32,048 bases of DNA from positions 1 to 32,048 of the forward strand of contig JAJZWA010000045.1 of the NCBI GenBank assembly GCA_021846965.1, read 5' to 3'. The stretch comes from Pseudomonadota bacterium. GTDB lineage: Bacteria; Pseudomonadota; Gammaproteobacteria; Burkholderiales; Burkholderiaceae_C. Positions 31,373 to 32,048 of the stretch are shown in pieces (positions within the stretch are counted from its first letter, which is position 1; every line of letters begins with the position of its first letter). A model generated the notes under the pieces. That model was not told where the DNA came from and did no database searches. It was given only the letters and a program-made list of their open reading frames with translations. Position numbers and translations under genes: made by a program.

Positions 31373-32039
31373 GTTCAAGGTTTCCCCCACGGTAAGGTCA
31401 GGGTCTTCACATAGGTACAAGCGCGCATCGACTCCAGCAACCCCTCCTTGTCGCCAGGACCGGAATGGGTTGCTGCTCGGCGCAGTCGGGCTCATTGCAG
31501 TCGTCATGGGACATCAGGCTTGGTACCGGTGGTGTCTGCTTAGTTCCAGACCTCGTTAAAAAGTTCGCTCCGATGCAAGCATTCCCTGCGTCCAGGGTGC
31601 TGGCGAACCGCCGTCCACGACGATTGCAAGGCAGCCATCGCGTGGCTGGCTCGTAACGCAAAGGATGACCTTGCGCGCGTGCTGGGAGCCATTCCCGAGC
31701 GGCGCCCCCGGCAGCTGGACCTTCTCCACTCCGCGCGTGGATCTCCTGAGTCGGCAGTGGGAATGGAGCATGACTACGTACGTCCGCCGTCCCGCCTGGA
31801 TGGGCGCACTTTGCATCAACGCGCTCGGCACACTGGGCCCGGTGGTTCATGCCTACGCGCGCTGCTACCTGTTGCTTGCCCTGGTTGGTGAGATGCAGGC
31901 CAAGTGGCAGGAATTCGGCCATGGACTAAACCGCTCTCGCGGTAGGCGCTCCGGGAGGAGCTGCGCGGGTTCGGAGGAGTGGTGATTCCTATGTTGGAGA
32001 CAGAGGCAATCGGCCTCGGTCTTCGACAGGAGAAGCACC
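31373..32039. other. About 670 bases with no convincing gene
   Basis: Upstream of pyrB and before the last start codon no known domain is visible on either strand. The spacer just after 31372 should hold the pyrB promoter on the minus strand. One small plus-strand frame is listed separately as a weak candidate. Other frames, including one at 31407-31922 on the minus strand, are Arg/Pro/Cys-rich and look non-coding. Confidence 0.5.
31770..31985 (+). CDS. Possible small membrane protein (weak candidate)
   Basis: An ATG at 31770 opens 71 codons starting M-T-T-Y-V-R-R-P-A-W-M-G, with one hydrophobic stretch (G-A-L-C-I-N-A-L-G-T-L-G-P-V-V-H, about residues 12-40) followed by an Arg-rich tail. GGAG occurs upstream but only one base from the start codon, which is too close for good initiation. 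I do not recognise the protein; it may equally be a chance frame. Confidence 0.2.
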   Translation: MTTYVRRPAWMGALCINALGTLGPVVHAYARCYLLLALVGEMQAKWQEFGHGLNRSRGRRSGRSCAGSEEW

Positions 32040-32048
32040 ATGAACTCA
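32040..32048 (+). CDS. Start of a gene running past the window end
   Basis: The window ends three codons into a probable gene: an ATG at 32040 (Met-Asn-Ser) preceded by a good Shine-Dalgarno, AGGAG, at ideal distance. Nothing can be said about the product. Confidence 0.5.

Noticed and set aside
31407..31922. 171-codon minus-strand frame upstream of pyrB
   Set aside because: Low-quality composition, no homologue recognised, and it overlaps the expected pyrB promoter region.

Overview
The window is about 32 kb of GC-rich, densely packed DNA. Gene content, codon usage and protein style point to a betaproteobacterium of the order Burkholderiales (inferred from protein resemblance; genus not identifiable). 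No rRNA, tRNA or CRISPR array was seen. Genes are compact and often translationally coupled by ATGA overlaps, and three convergent pairs overlap at their 3' ends.

Left part (1-8.7 kb). The 3' end of a branched-chain amino acid binding protein gene is followed by a strong terminator and the full permease/ATPase set livH-livM-livG-livF, then yaeQ. Facing these on the minus strand is a membrane/protein-quality group: a Tim44-domain protein, the protease HtpX and an AI-2E family permease. A divergent NhaR-like LysR regulator follows.

Middle part (8.7-17.6 kb). On the minus strand, in transcription order, are a small DsbG-like thioredoxin-fold protein, egtB-egtD (ergothioneine biosynthesis from histidine), an SDR oxidoreductase and a P2-like cation ATPase. 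Upstream of these a MocR/PdxR-type regulator and a LysE-family exporter are divergently transcribed around a palindromic operator candidate.

Photolyase locus (17.5-23.8 kb). Three photolyase/cryptochrome-family genes form one tightly coupled minus-strand operon: an iron-sulfur (6-4) photolyase of PhrB type, a short protein whose FAD domain comes first and which may carry a permuted alpha/beta domain at its C-terminus, and a 566-residue divergent photolyase-like protein. A LitR/CarH-like MerR regulator and a DUF3429 membrane protein run divergently. Two copies of a 19-bp direct repeat in the shared promoter region are operator candidates. This looks like a light- or UV-responsive DNA repair module and is the most interesting system here.

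Right part (23.9-32 kb). A periplasmic metallo-beta-lactamase-fold protein with an altered metal motif, an MFS transporter, a DgcZ-like zinc-sensing diguanylate cyclase and a PiT-type transporter come first. Then the character changes: a truncated SnoaL/DUF4440 gene start, a Fic AMP-transferase gene with a three-site promoter array, about 0.7 kb of non-coding DNA carrying five copies of an 18-bp repeat in two orientations, an Escherichia-type aspartate carbamoyltransferase, and a largely empty 0.67 kb ending in the ribosome binding site and first codons of a gene that continues past the window. This end looks like an accessory region with a decayed mobile element.
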